Source of the DNA: Streptomyces lucensis JCM 4490
GTDB lineage: Bacteria > Actinomycetota > Actinomycetes > Streptomycetales > Streptomycetaceae
Direction: 5' to 3'
Assembly (NCBI RefSeq): GCF_014650035.1
Contig: NZ_BMUE01000006.1
Coordinates: 248,001 to 312,000 of the forward strand
DNA length: 64,000 bases
Shown here: in pieces, positions 1 through 13,662 of the stretch
Layout: each line of letters begins with the position of its first letter
How positions within the stretch are numbered: the first letter of the stretch is position 1
Notes under the pieces: generated by a model
What the model was told of the DNA's origin: nothing
Seen by the model: only the letters and a program-made list of their open reading frames with translations
The model's database searches: none
Position numbers and translations under genes: made by a program

Positions 1-2
1 CC

Positions 3-2183
<2,181 letters not shown>

Positions 2184-2225
2184 GTCGGTCTCAGCTGACC
2201 GCACCAGAAAGGATCTTCACCAGCA

Positions 2226-4835
<2,610 letters not shown>

Positions 4836-4854
4836 GCACGAGGAGTGAGTCATC

Positions 4855-5571
4855 GTGAGCGGAGCCACGGGCGCCGGATCGGCCGGTACCCCTACGGGTA
4901 CGGACAGGGACGGCGGCGGCCGTGGCTCCGCCGCGCGTGCGGGGAGTGCGAACGACCCGCACACGACCAACCTGAAGCCGGTGAAGGCTTCCGTGGCGGA
5001 CTCGTCCGGCACGCAGGGATCCCAGGGGGCGACTGTGACGGACCGAGGCGCGGCCGGTGAGGCGCAGTCGTCGTCTCCGCTCCCCGGGGAGCGGCGCTCG
5101 GAGCAGCCCACCGGGCCGTACCACCCGCCGCAGGCCTATCCGGCGCAGGCGCCCGCCGACGCCGTACGCCGGCCGCGTACGGGCGCGCGCACCGCGCCGC
5201 GCACCCGCAAGGCCCGGCTGCGGGTCGCCAAGGCCGACCCGTGGTCGGTGATGAAGGTGAGCTTCCTGCTCTCCATCGCGCTCGGCATCTGCACGATCGT
5301 CGCCTCCGCGGTGCTGTGGATGGTCATGGACGCGATGGGCGTCTTCTCGACGGTCGGCGGCACGATCTCGGAGGCGACCGGCTCCAACGAGGGGAACGGC
5401 TTCGATCTGCAGGCGTTCCTGTCGCTCCCCCACGTGCTCACGTTCACGACGATCATCGCGGTCATCGACGTGGTCCTCGCCACGGCGCTCGCGACGCTCG
5501 GCGCGTTCATCTACAACCTCTCGGCGGGCTTCGTCGGCGGCATCGAGCTGACCCTGGCGGAGGACGAGTGA
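4855..5571 (+). CDS. DUF3566 membrane protein downstream of gyrA
   Basis: A 238-aa protein with a long disordered Gly/Ala/Thr/Pro-rich N-terminal half (about residues 1-115), a basic stretch, and then two membrane helices (around MKVSFLLSIALGICTIVASA and VLTFTTIIAVIDVVLATALA) separated by an extracytoplasmic-looking loop. This is the DUF3566 architecture found directly after gyrA across actinomycetes. GTG start at 4855 is preceded by GAGGAGTG about 8 nt upstream and lies 19 nt after the gyrA stop, so it is probably in the gyrase operon. No enzymatic motif is visible; molecular role unknown. Confidence 0.9.
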   Translation: MSGATGAGSAGTPTGTDRDGGGRGSAARAGSANDPHTTNLKPVKASVADSSGTQGSQGATVTDRGAAGEAQSSSPLPGERRSEQPTGPYHPPQAYPAQAPADAVRRPRTGARTAPRTRKARLRVAKADPWSVMKVSFLLSIALGICTIVASAVLWMVMDAMGVFSTVGGTISEATGSNEGNGFDLQAFLSLPHVLTFTTIIAVIDVVLATALATLGAFIYNLSAGFVGGIELTLAEDE

Positions 5572-5683
5572 CCGCCTGCGGACCTCGGGCGTGACGGGCC
5601 CCCGACAACCGATTTTGGGACTCACGTGGTCGTGCGCTAATCTTCAGGAGTCAGCGCGCGGGACACACACCGCAGAGCGCGGC

Positions 5684-5760
5684 GGGGCTATAGCTCAGTT
5701 GGTTAGAGCGCATCCCTGATAAGGATGAGGCCACAGGTTCAAATCCTGTTAGCCCCACCA
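5684..5760 (+). tRNA. tRNA-Ile (anticodon GAT)
   Basis: Cloverleaf folds with acceptor stem GGGGCTA/TAGCCCC, D-arm TAGCTCAGTTGGTTAGAGC, anticodon loop CTGATAA (GAT at 5718-5720), and T-arm with GGTTCAAATCC. The 3' CCA (5758-5760) is encoded in the DNA. It sits after the gyrA-DUF3566 operon, its usual actinomycete position. Confidence 0.96.
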
Positions 5761-5768
5761 TTCACAAA

Positions 5769-5798
5769 ACCCCCGGACCATCGGTCCGGGGGTTTTTT
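5769..5798 (+). terminator. Rho-independent terminator of tRNA-Ile
   Basis: Perfect GC-rich inverted repeat ACCCCCGGACC / GGTCCGGGGGT with a 3-nt loop followed by a run of T, starting 8 nt after the tRNA. Confidence 0.9.
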
Positions 5799-5873
5799 GA
5801 CACGCCGTGCGCTCGCCGCCTCGGCTGTGAAAAACACTGTCCGCTCGTCGGAACACGGTGATAGAGAGATCAC

Positions 5874-6671
5874 GTGACGACGTCACTTGCGTTCCCCGCT
5901 CTGCTGCGGCTGATCGAGGAACGGTCGAGCGCCTTCCGCGCCGCGGTCGCCTCCGCGCCCAGCCTCGACGCACAGGTGCCGAGCTGCCCCGAGTGGACGC
6001 TGTTCGATCTGGCGCAGTACATCGGCGAGGGGCGCCGAGACTGGGCCGCCACCGTCGCCGCGGGGCCTGCTCCGGCCAAGTCCGCGGCGGAGGACGCCCC
6101 GGCTGCGCCTCGGGAGCGCGAGGCCCTGTCGGCCTGGTTGGCACAGTCCACGGAGCACCTGCTGGACGCACTGCGGGAGGCCGGCCCGGATCGCGGTTGC
6201 TGGACGTGGTGGGCCGCGTCCCAGTCGCCGCAGACCTGTGGCGCCGTCGCCCGGCACCAGCTCCAGCAGATGGCGGTGCACACCTACGACGCCCAGGTCA
6301 CCGTGGGTGCCCCGGAGCCGCTGCCGGACGATGTGGCACTCGACGGTGTCGAGGAGTTCCTGTTCACCTGCGTCGCCACGACGGGTGCCTGGCCGCACAA
6401 GCCCACCGCCTTCGACTTCCACGCCACCGAGGGCCACTCCTGGCGCCTCACGGTCGACGGCGACGGCGCACGCTCCACCCGTATCCCCGCGCCCGGCACG
6501 ACGCCCGGCACCGCCGCCGGAGAGGGCCCGGACGCGGCCGGCGTCTCCGTCCACGGCGCGGCCAGTGAGCTGGTCCTCTTCGTGTACGACCGTATCCCGG
6601 CGGACCGCCTGCGGCTCGAGGGAGACGCAGCCCTGTTCGACCTGCTCCGCGAGTGGGAACCGGAGGAGTAG
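5874..6671 (+). CDS. Maleylpyruvate isomerase family mycothiol-dependent-type enzyme
   Basis: A 265-aa protein of the DinB/MDMPI fold. The N-terminal helix bundle contains the family-typical VPSCPEWTLFDLAQYIGEG segment (CPxW then histidine-equivalent region) and QLQQMAVHTYDAQ in the metal/thiol-binding half. The C-terminal part (from about residue 165) resembles the MDMPI C-terminal domain ending in DRLRLEGDAALFDLL. The family includes mycothiol-dependent maleylpyruvate isomerase, but most Streptomyces members have no known substrate, so the precise reaction is not claimed. GTG start at 5874 follows AGAGATCAC. Monocistronic: terminators lie on both sides. Confidence 0.8.
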   Translation: MTTSLAFPALLRLIEERSSAFRAAVASAPSLDAQVPSCPEWTLFDLAQYIGEGRRDWAATVAAGPAPAKSAAEDAPAAPREREALSAWLAQSTEHLLDALREAGPDRGCWTWWAASQSPQTCGAVARHQLQQMAVHTYDAQVTVGAPEPLPDDVALDGVEEFLFTCVATTGAWPHKPTAFDFHATEGHSWRLTVDGDGARSTRIPAPGTTPGTAAGEGPDAAGVSVHGAASELVLFVYDRIPADRLRLEGDAALFDLLREWEPEE

Positions 6672-6701
6672 GCCCCCCGGCCCAGGTCCGGGGGGGCTTT
6701 T
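6672..6701 (+). terminator. Terminator after the MDMPI-family gene
   Basis: Inverted repeat GCCCCCCGG / CCGGGGGGGC with a 7-nt loop and a short T-run beginning at the stop codon of the upstream gene. Confidence 0.8.
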
Positions 6702-6743
6702 ATTGGCTGTTTCGTGAAGTCCCGGCGGACCTATGCTCTGCGG

Positions 6744-7097
6744 ATGACCTTGGAATGGGAACAGGTGATCGTTCACTCGGTGGATCCGGCGGCTCTGGGG
6801 CGGTGGTGGGCCGAGGCTCTCGGCTGGGTCGTGGTCCACTCCTCCGACGACGAGTTCGAGATCCGTCCGGAACCGGACCGTCTGCCGGGCCTGGACTTCG
6901 TCCGGATCGACGAGGGCAGGCAGGGCAAGAGCCGGCTGCACCTCGACTTCCGGCCCGATGACCAGGACGCCGAGGTGGCCCGCCTGGAAGCGCACGGCGC
7001 GAAGCGTGTCGACATCGGTCAGGGTGACCAGTCGTGGGTCGTCATGGCGGACCCCGAGGGCAACGAGTTCTGTGTCCTCGGCCGGCGCCGTCCGTAG
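6744..7097 (+). CDS. VOC (glyoxalase/bleomycin-resistance) family protein
   Basis: A 117-aa single-domain vicinal-oxygen-chelate protein. Two beta-alpha-beta-beta-beta modules are recognisable: the first around VIVHSVDPAALGRWWAEALGW, the second ending SWVVMADPEGNEFCVLG, the typical family finish. Members bind a divalent metal and either transform or sequester small molecules; substrate unknown here. The ATG at 6744 was chosen over a longer reading at 6714 because the domain begins almost at once. No partner gene; the next gene converges on it. Confidence 0.82.
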   Translation: MTLEWEQVIVHSVDPAALGRWWAEALGWVVVHSSDDEFEIRPEPDRLPGLDFVRIDEGRQGKSRLHLDFRPDDQDAEVARLEAHGAKRVDIGQGDQSWVVMADPEGNEFCVLGRRRP

Positions 7098-7120
7098 GAA
7101 CCCCTGACACGAGAAAAGGA

Positions 7121-7158
7121 CCCGACCGCTGGCGACGGGGGATGCACCAGCGATCGGG
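7121..7158. terminator. Bidirectional terminator between convergent genes
   Basis: Inverted repeat CCCGACCGCTGG / CCAGCGATCGGG with one mismatch and a 14-nt loop, placed between the ends of the VOC gene (+) and the WD40 gene (-). Confidence 0.6.
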
Positions 7159-7227
7159 CCGCTTCCAGGGTAACAAGGTCGGACGGTCCGCGGGGCAAGT
7201 CCCGCGATAACCAGTCAGGTTGGCCGA

Positions 7228-10200
7228 TCATCGCTCGCACGGTGGGTCGTAGGAGAGCCTGGGCAGGTACTCGTGCCACTTCCGCGGGGTCAGCACGCCC
7301 CGGGTGACCGAGCAGATGTGCCTGATGGCCGTGTCGGCGTCCAGGCTCCACAGGCGGACGGTGTCGGCGCCGCTGGAGACGCCGAGGACGTGACTGCCCG
7401 GGCTGAACGACAGGAACGCGCCCGTCTTGGCGTTGGGGCTCATCGACTGGCCGATGGGGGTCGTCGAGGCCGGGTCGGCGACGTTCCACAGCCGGACCGT
7501 GTTGTCGTTGCCGCCGCTGGCCAGGGTGCGGCCGTCCGCGCTGAACGTCAGGGAGGTCACCGCCTCGGTGTGGCCGGTGAGCGGGGTGCCCAGCGCGCTC
7601 GCCGACGCCGGGTCGGCGAGGTCCCACAGGCGGACAGTGTCGTCGTCGCTGCCGGTGGCCAGGGTCCGCCCGTCCGGGCTGAAGGCGAGCGCGTTGACGG
7701 GCCCGGAGTGCCTGTCGAGCGGCCTGCCCAGCCGGACCGGGTGGCGCGGGTCGGTCACGTTCCACAGCCGGACGGTGCTGTCCGCGCTGCCGCTGACGAG
7801 GGTGCGGCCGTCCGGGCCGAAGACGAGGGCGTTGACGTAGCCCCGGTGCCCGGTCAGCGGCCTGCCGAGCGGGACGGGGCGGGAGGGCCGGCTGACGTCC
7901 CAGAGCCGGATGGTGCGGTCGTCGTAGGCCGTGGCGAGGGTGCGCCCGTCGGGGCTGTAGGCGAGGGCGTCGGGGCCCATGAAGCGGGTCCGCAGGGTGA
8001 GGGGCGGTCCGGTGCGCACCGGGTGGGCGGGGTCGGAGACGTTCCACAGGTACACGCTCTTCGCCCCGGTGAGGACGGCGAGCCTGCTGCCGTCCGGCGA
8101 GAACAGCAGTGCGCGCTGGTCGCCGTCCGCGCGCATGAACGGACGGCCCAGCGGCACGGGCCGGCCGGGACGCGCCACGTCCCACAGCCGCAGCTTGCCG
8201 TCCCGCGCGGCCGTGGCCAGCACCCGGCCGTCCGGCCGGAACGCCCCGGTCCGGCCGATCATGTCCGAGGCCGGCAGCGACCACAGGCGCACCTTGCTGT
8301 CGCCGCTCCCGGTGGCGAGGGTCCGCCCGTCCGGGCTGAACCCCAGCGCGTACATCTCCCCGCTGCTCCCCTCGAACGGCTCCCCGACCTGCGACGGGGA
8401 CGCGGGATCGGCCACGTTCCACAGGCTCGCCGTGCTGTCCGCGCTCGCGGCGGCCAGCCTGCCGCCGTCGGGGCTGAACGCCACGGACCAGACCGGTCCG
8501 GTGTGGCCGGTCAGCGGCGGGCCGAGCTGGGCCGGGCGGGCGGGGTCGGCGACGTTCCACAGCCGGATGGTGTCGTCCGCGCTGCCGCTGGCGAGGGTGC
8601 GCCCGTCGGGGCTGAAGGCCACGGAGTGGACGATGTCCGTGTGGCCCCTGAGCACCGTGCCGACCGGCCGGGGACGACGCGGGTCGGCCGTGCGCCACAG
8701 CCGGATCGTGGCGTCGTCGGCGCCGGCCGCGAGGGTGCGCCCGTCCGGGCTGAACGCCACGGAGCGCACCGCCGCCGTGTGGCCGCGCAGTGCGCCCAGG
8801 GCCTTCGGCCGGCGCGGGTCGGCCACGTTCCACAGCCGCACGGTGCGGTCCTCGCCGGCCGACGCCAGGGTGCGCCCGTCGGGGCTGAAGGCGACCAGGT
8901 AGATCGTGCCCGTGTGGCCGTTCAGGGGCCCGCCGAGCGGGACCGGGCGGGCGGGGTCGGACACGTCCCACAGCCGGACCGTGCCGTCGTCGCCGGCGCT
9001 GGCGAGGGTGCGCCCGTCCGGGCTGAAGACCGCGCTGCTGACCCAGCTGGTGTGGCCGGTGAGGGGCTTCCCGAGCGGTTCGGGGCGGCCCGGGTCGGCC
9101 ACGTTCCACAGCCGGACCGTGCGGTCGTAGCTGGCCGTGGCCAGGGTCTTGCCGTCGGGGCTGAAGGAGGTCAGGTACACGGCGCCCCGGTGGCCGGACA
9201 GCGGCGTGGCCAGCGGCGCGTTGACGATCGAGATCAGGCGGCTGTAGGCGCCCTCGTCGTGCGGCCGCAGCTCGTGGGCGACCAGGTCGAGCTGCGCGGC
9301 CAGGGACGGGTCCGTGCGCTGGACCCGGTCCGCCTCGGCGAGGACCTGGGCGAACACGGCGTCGTCCCGCTGCCGCCAGGCGATCACCGCCGAACCGGCG
9401 GCGAGCACGGCCAGTACGACCAGGGTCGCGACCGCCGCCCGGCTGATCCACACCAGGCGCTTGCGCAGCCGGACCGACGCGGCCAGGAACTCCACCGCGC
9501 TCCGGGTCAGATAGGTGTCCCCCGCCGACCTCGCCCAGCCGCGGGCCTGCTCCAGCCGGGACCCGCGGTACAGCAGCGAGGTGTCGCGGCCCGAGTCCTC
9601 CCAGGACCGGCCGTCCTCCTCCAGCCGCTGGCGCAGCAGGTGGTCGTTGCGGTCGTCGTCGATCCAGTGCCGCAGCCGCGGCCAGGCGTGCAGGAGCGCC
9701 TCGTGGGTGATCTCCACGGTGTCCGCGTCGAGCGTCACCAGCCGGGCCCGGACCAGTGCCTCCAGGGACTCCTCCGTCTTGCCCGGGTCCGCCGACTCGT
9801 CCGCCAGCTGCCGCCGGGTGCCGCGCCGCCGCGTGGCCTGGGTGTCCTCGCCCAGCCGGACCAGCCGCAGCAGGAGCAGCCGGGCGGCCGTGCGGGCGGC
9901 GGGGTCGAGGCCGGACCAGGCGCGTTCGGCGGTCGCGGCGACCGCCCCCTGGATGCCGCCCGCGGCGCGGTAGCCGGCCAGCGTCAGCCGGCCGGCCTTC
10001 CGCCGCTGCCAGGTGGCCAGCAGGGCGTGGGACAGCAGCGGCAGCACGCCCGCGTCGTGCGCGCCGCGCGGGCCGTCGGCGCTCACCTCGCGCACGATCA
10101 GTTCGGCGAGGCCCGGCTCCAGCTCCAGCCCCACCGCCTTGGCCGGACCCGTCACGGCGTCCCGCAGCTCGCCGCTGGTGAGCGGGCCGAGCACCATGTG

Positions 10201-11334
10201 CCGGTGCTGCAGCGCGTCGGCCAGTTCGCGGTAGCCGAGGCACTGTTCGTAGAAGTCGGCGCGGACGCCGAGGACGACCAGCGCCGGGGCGGATCCGCCC
10301 GGTCCGGCGGGCGGGGTGCAGGCGGCGGCGAGCAGCTGGATGAAGGTACGCCGGTCCGCCTCGTCGGCGCAGAGGGTGAACGCCTCCTCGAACTGGTCCA
10401 CGATGACGACCGGCCGGGTGCCCCCGGGCGTCTCGCGGGCCGCCCATGCCGCGACGGCATCGCGCGCCGCGCGGGCGAGTCGCGGGGCATCGGATCCGGG
10501 CGCCGCCGGATCCCGGGTCGCCTCCCGCTCGGCCGCGCGCGCGTCGGCGGCGACCGGGGCGAGGCCGGGGATGCGGCGGACCAGCTCGCCCAGGGGGTCG
10601 GCGCCGGGGACGAGTTGCAGGACCGGGCCGGCGGGGCCGGTGCCGCCGGGAGGAGACGGGACCGCCGGGGTCCCGGGTGGGCCGCCCGTCGACGCCGCCG
10701 TCACGTCGGACCGTGGATCCGTGAGGGCGCCGTCGCGCAGCGCGGGGACCAGGCCGGCGTTCAGGAGGGAGGACTTGCCGGCACCCGAGGCGCCCACCAG
10801 CATCACCAGGCCGCCCGTGTGCGCCGTGGCGCGCAACTGCTCGACCAGCGCGTTCGTGCTGCGCTCCCGCCCGAAGAACCACCGTGCGTCCTCCTGCCGG
10901 TACGGGGCCAGCCCTCGGTAGGGGCACACCCCGCCGGCGACGGACGGGGCCCGGGCCGCGGACGGGTGCTGCTCCTGTGCGGGCGGCGCGGGCCGCTCGC
11001 CCACCGGGCCGGCCAGCGCGCGCTCCCACAGGCGCTGCCAGTGGACGAGGTCGTACAGGCCGCCGGAGACCGGTGCGGGCCGCAGCCGGCGTGCCTCCGG
11101 GATCAGGATGTGCAGGACGGCCGCGAGCGCGGCGAACTGGGCGGGCACGTTACGGGCCCGGCGCCAGTCGCTGATCCGCTGGGCGGACACCCGTACGGGC
11201 CGGCCGCGCTCGTCGATCCGCTGGAGCCGTACGACCGCCTCGGCGACGCTCTTGAGGGGAGGGTTTCCGGCCTCCTTGTACAGCAGCGCGAGGCGCTCGG
11301 CGAAAGCTGTGCGTGCCCCTGAGTCGGAACTCAA
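7228..11334 (-). CDS. HTH / nSTAND-type NTPase / 14-blade WD40 protein
   Basis: A 1,368-aa multidomain signalling-type protein. Residues 1-75 are XRE-like (RLQRIDERGR...VSAQRISDWRRARNVP). A novel-STAND-type NTPase follows with the entry motif CPYRGLAPY, FFGRE, Walker A GASGAGKSS and a Walker B-like VVIVDQFEEAF. A single transmembrane helix lies near residue 650. The C-terminal half holds 14 repeats, most ending SPDGRTLA...VRLWNV, enough for two seven-bladed propellers; repeats 7-10 are the most degenerate. TTG start at 11334 has GAAGGGG upstream. Such proteins are common in multicellular bacteria and are thought to sense and assemble complexes; the ligand is unknown. It is transcribed alone. 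Confidence 0.88.
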   Translation of the reverse strand: MSSDSGARTAFAERLALLYKEAGNPPLKSVAEAVVRLQRIDERGRPVRVSAQRISDWRRARNVPAQFAALAAVLHILIPEARRLRPAPVSGGLYDLVHWQRLWERALAGPVGERPAPPAQEQHPSAARAPSVAGGVCPYRGLAPYRQEDARWFFGRERSTNALVEQLRATAHTGGLVMLVGASGAGKSSLLNAGLVPALRDGALTDPRSDVTAASTGGPPGTPAVPSPPGGTGPAGPVLQLVPGADPLGELVRRIPGLAPVAADARAAEREATRDPAAPGSDAPRLARAARDAVAAWAARETPGGTRPVVIVDQFEEAFTLCADEADRRTFIQLLAAACTPPAGPGGSAPALVVLGVRADFYEQCLGYRELADALQHRHMVLGPLTSGELRDAVTGPAKAVGLELEPGLAELIVREVSADGPRGAHDAGVLPLLSHALLATWQRRKAGRLTLAGYRAAGGIQGAVAATAERAWSGLDPAARTAARLLLLRLVRLGEDTQATRRRGTRRQLADESADPGKTEESLEALVRARLVTLDADTVEITHEALLHAWPRLRHWIDDDRNDHLLRQRLEEDGRSWEDSGRDTSLLYRGSRLEQARGWARSAGDTYLTRSAVEFLAASVRLRKRLVWISRAAVATLVVLAVLAAGSAVIAWRQRDDAVFAQVLAEADRVQRTDPSLAAQLDLVAHELRPHDEGAYSRLISIVNAPLATPLSGHRGAVYLTSFSPDGKTLATASYDRTVRLWNVADPGRPEPLGKPLTGHTSWVSSAVFSPDGRTLASAGDDGTVRLWDVSDPARPVPLGGPLNGHTGTIYLVAFSPDGRTLASAGEDRTVRLWNVADPRRPKALGALRGHTAAVRSVAFSPDGRTLAAGADDATIRLWRTADPRRPRPVGTVLRGHTDIVHSVAFSPDGRTLASGSADDTIRLWNVADPARPAQLGPPLTGHTGPVWSVAFSPDGGRLAAASADSTASLWNVADPASPSQVGEPFEGSSGEMYALGFSPDGRTLATGSGDSKVRLWSLPASDMIGRTGAFRPDGRVLATAARDGKLRLWDVARPGRPVPLGRPFMRADGDQRALLFSPDGSRLAVLTGAKSVYLWNVSDPAHPVRTGPPLTLRTRFMGPDALAYSPDGRTLATAYDDRTIRLWDVSRPSRPVPLGRPLTGHRGYVNALVFGPDGRTLVSGSADSTVRLWNVTDPRHPVRLGRPLDRHSGPVNALAFSPDGRTLATGSDDDTVRLWDLADPASASALGTPLTGHTEAVTSLTFSADGRTLASGGNDNTVRLWNVADPASTTPIGQSMSPNAKTGAFLSFSPGSHVLGVSSGADTVRLWSLDADTAIRHICSVTRGVLTPRKWHEYLPRLSYDPPCER

Positions 11335-11788
11335 GGTCCCACCCCTTCACTTCCCGCCGCGCCTGGACGTCCGGACCGGAAAACTCACCTTATACGGCTG
11401 ACCTGCGGGGAATGCCCGCACCGGGGTTCCCAACCTCCTTCTCGCGGGCGGCAGATGGCAGGATCCTGACCTGGTAGCGAACCCGTCACGCACCGTCCGG
11501 ACAGGCCACCGGCCCGGTGCCCGGAGCGACCGCCCGCGACGGCGAAGGTTCTCGGCCAACTCTCTTCGGTCCGCGCCGACACGCCGACATGGCGTGGACC
11601 GACGTCCCCGCACCGTCCGGCACCGGTCCCCACGAGGGGAGGGACCGGTGCCGGACGGGCAGGGCCGGCCGGCACTCCGGCGCGCACCGCCGGTTCGGCG
11701 GGCACCCCGCCGGGCAGTGACGGTCGTGGAAGTCACGAGCCGGCCCGGCCGGGGAGCACCGGCCGGGGTCGCCGACGCTGGAGGACGT
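11335..11788. other. Divergent intergenic region with a 15-bp perfect inverted repeat
   Basis: 454 nt between the TTG of the WD40 gene (-) and the ferredoxin start (+). Several overlapping open frames exist but none has a plausible start, codon bias or recognisable product. At 11616-11630 and 11641-11655 is a perfect 15-bp inverted repeat (TCCGGCACCGGTCCC and its complement) with a 10-nt loop. It has no T-run, so it may be a factor-independent streptomycete hairpin or an operator. Confidence 0.55.
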
Positions 11789-11986
11789 ATGAGGATCACC
11801 GTCGACCGCGGCCTGTGCTACGGCTCCGCCGAGTGCGCGTACCGGGCGCCGGCGGTGTTCGCGTTCGAGGACGGGTACGGCGTGGTGCGGGCCGGCGGCG
11901 AGGAGTGCGCCGACGACCCACTGGTCCGCGAGGCCGTCGAGAAATGCCCCTCGCAGGCGATCCGGATCACGGAACGGCCGGGCTGA
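11789..11986 (+). CDS. Small 3Fe-4S-type ferredoxin
   Basis: A 65-aa electron-transfer protein of the kind that serves cytochromes P450. It has three ligand cysteines, C10 and C16 in CYGSAEC and C53 in KCPSQAI; the usual fourth position is not cysteine, which predicts a [3Fe-4S] cluster. ATG at 11789 has GGAGG 5-6 nt upstream. No P450 or ferredoxin reductase lies nearby, so the partner must be elsewhere. It converges on the glycosyltransferase gene. Confidence 0.88.
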   Translation: MRITVDRGLCYGSAECAYRAPAVFAFEDGYGVVRAGGEECADDPLVREAVEKCPSQAIRITERPG

Positions 11987-12014
11987 GCCGGCGAGTTCCA
12001 GGTACCGCGCCCGC

Positions 12015-12785
12015 TCAGGGTCCGGCCGGGTAGGTCCACCCGAACTCCGCCAGCGCGCGCGCCCTGGCCTCCGCGACGGCCATGCGGGCCGTGCGTTCCG
12101 CGGGGTCGACGTGGGCCGCCTGGCCGGTGGCCTGGCCCTCCCACTTGCGGTACAGCAGGCCGGTCTCCGCCGAGAACCAGCCGCGGCTCACCGCGCTCAG
12201 GGCCAGCAGCAGGCCCGTGTCCTCGGAGGCCGGCAGGGCCATCCAGCCGCCCAGGGCGGTCAGCAGGTCCCGCCGCACGCACAGGGTCGCCGGATGGACC
12301 GGTGCGCGGAAGCCGTCGCGCTTCCACCGGTCGAGTACGGTGCCGCGTTCGAGCGGACCCTCGTCCGGGTCGCCGGGGAAGCCGGCCGTGGAGCCGTCGG
12401 GCAGCAGGTCGAGGACCCGGGACGTCGTCCAGCCGAGGGTTCGGTCCGCCTCCAGTACGGCCAGGTCACGGGCCAGCGCGCCCGCGGTGAGCCGGTCGTC
12501 GGCGTCGAGGACCTTCACGTACGTGCCTCTCGCGTGCGCCAGCGCGATCGTCCTGGCCACTCCGGGGCCGCCCGGCCGGCCCTGACGGAAGGTCACGCGC
12601 TCGTCGTCGGGGACGTACGGGCGCACGGTGTCCGTGCCGCCGTCCTCCTGGATGAGCCACTCCCACTCCCAGCCGTCGGGCAGCCGCTGTCCTCGCAGGG
12701 AGGCGTGGGCGTCCGGCAGGAACCGGGCGGACGGGCCGTGGACAGCGGTGACAACGGTGACGCGCCGGCTCACGGCAGCACTCAC
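12015..12785 (-). CDS. Family 2 glycosyltransferase
   Basis: A 256-aa GT-A fold glycosyltransferase. The start VTVVTAVHGPSARFLPDAHASL is the GT2 nucleotide-binding beginning. EWLIQEDGGTD and KVLDADDRLT supply the paired acidic motifs (the second is the DxD) that bind UDP-sugar and metal. SEDTGLLLAL is the ED motif near the acceptor site. There is no membrane helix, so it is cytosolic. GTG at 12785 is preferred because GAGGGAAAG stands at Shine-Dalgarno distance; another GTG at 12788 is possible. Acceptor and sugar unknown; no linked sugar or polysaccharide genes. Confidence 0.82.
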   Translation of the reverse strand: MSAAVSRRVTVVTAVHGPSARFLPDAHASLRGQRLPDGWEWEWLIQEDGGTDTVRPYVPDDERVTFRQGRPGGPGVARTIALAHARGTYVKVLDADDRLTAGALARDLAVLEADRTLGWTTSRVLDLLPDGSTAGFPGDPDEGPLERGTVLDRWKRDGFRAPVHPATLCVRRDLLTALGGWMALPASEDTGLLLALSAVSRGWFSAETGLLYRKWEGQATGQAAHVDPAERTARMAVAEARARALAEFGWTYPAGP

Positions 12786-12843
12786 CACCTTTCCCTCGGG
12801 CGTGGGGTTGCCGTACGAGCATGGCGCACCCGGGGAAAACGCG

Positions 12844-12872
12844 AGACCCCCGGCCAGCCCGGCCGGGGGTCT
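12844..12872 (-). terminator. Terminator of the small secreted protein gene
   Basis: Perfect 12-bp inverted repeat AGACCCCCGGCC / GGCCGGGGGTCT with a 5-nt loop between the small secreted protein gene and the glycosyltransferase gene, read leftward. Confidence 0.75.
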
Positions 12873-12943
12873 TGACGTGTCGACTGGTGCGTACGCAAGT
12901 CGCCTGGTGTCGAGACGTCTGCGGTTCTGCGGGAGCGGGAGGA

Positions 12944-13315
12944 TCAGCAGTCGAGCTTCGCCGGGTCCCGGTCGGACTGCGTGGTCTCCGTCTGCGTCGC
13001 CTGGATCTCGGTCTGGTCCTCGGTGAGGGGCCGGTGCCGGCACCTCGGGGACTTTCCGTGGGCCTCGGCCCGGATCCGCTGCTTCATCGTGGGGGGCAGG
13101 GCCCTGCCGTGTGACCAGGACCAGGGGCGTGGTGCCGGGATCGTCGGGGTCGTCGGGATCGTGCGGTGCTCGGTGCCGGTGCGGGGGCCCTCGGGCTGGC
13201 CGGCGGCCGGCGCGGCGGTCGCGGTGCCGGCGGAGGCGAGTCCGAGCGCCGTGCACAGCGCGAGGAAGGCGGTGACGATGGCGGTCCACAGCTTCATGAC
13301 CTTGTTCTGGGCCAT
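12944..13315 (-). CDS. Small secreted protein, DUF6344-like
   Basis: A 123-aa protein starting MAQNKVMKLWTAIVTAFLA, a signal-anchor-like segment with cleavage predicted after ...GTATAAPA. The mature part is hydrophilic, Thr/Pro/Arg-rich and contains two cysteines, one of them the last residue. I think it matches a short uncharacterised Streptomyces family (DUF6344), but that assignment is from memory of the N-terminus only. ATG at 13315. No function can be proposed. Confidence 0.6.
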   Translation of the reverse strand: MAQNKVMKLWTAIVTAFLALCTALGLASAGTATAAPAAGQPEGPRTGTEHRTIPTTPTIPAPRPWSWSHGRALPPTMKQRIRAEAHGKSPRCRHRPLTEDQTEIQATQTETTQSDRDPAKLDC

Positions 13316-13662
13316 GACCCCTCACTTTCGGGTTGGGCGATTTGCGTACTTTCCTCATGATGTGTATGTGGATCGCGAAGTGGTGGACCGACGCCCGTGG
13401 CGCGTCGATGTTCCGATGAACACCACCCGGATGGGCGCAGAGGGGCCGAAAGGCTCCCAGAATCCGCCGAGCACGGGTGAAGGGGAGCAAAGTAACGGTC
13501 CGTGGAGGGGCGGTCACCCTCCGGTCCCGACGGTGCCGGGCCCGGCTACTTCGCTGACCGGGGCCGGAGTTGAGGCCCGGCTCAGGTCACCGATCGATAT
13601 CGGTCGGTGTGTATAGTCGGGCGCCAGAGGTCCCCTACGTCAAGGAAAGACGAGGTCGCGCG
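13316..13662. promoter_or_regulatory. Divergent promoter region with -10 box and inverted repeat
   Basis: 347 nt between two divergent small genes. Toward the DLW-39 gene there is a good -10, TATAGT at 13612-13617, preceded by an inverted repeat CCGAT-CGAT-ATCGG at 13590-13603 that overlaps the expected -35 zone and could be an operator. The rest shows no convincing gene. Confidence 0.5.

Noticed and set aside
11385..11705. Minus-strand open frame in the gap between the WD40 and ferredoxin genes
   Set aside because: No Shine-Dalgarno, Arg/Gly/Pro-rich translation and overlap with other equally poor frames; treated as non-coding.
11789..11986. Ferredoxin as part of the N-oxygenase pathway
   Set aside because: Lies 6 kb outside the run, on the other side of tRNA-Ala and several core genes; no sign of linkage.
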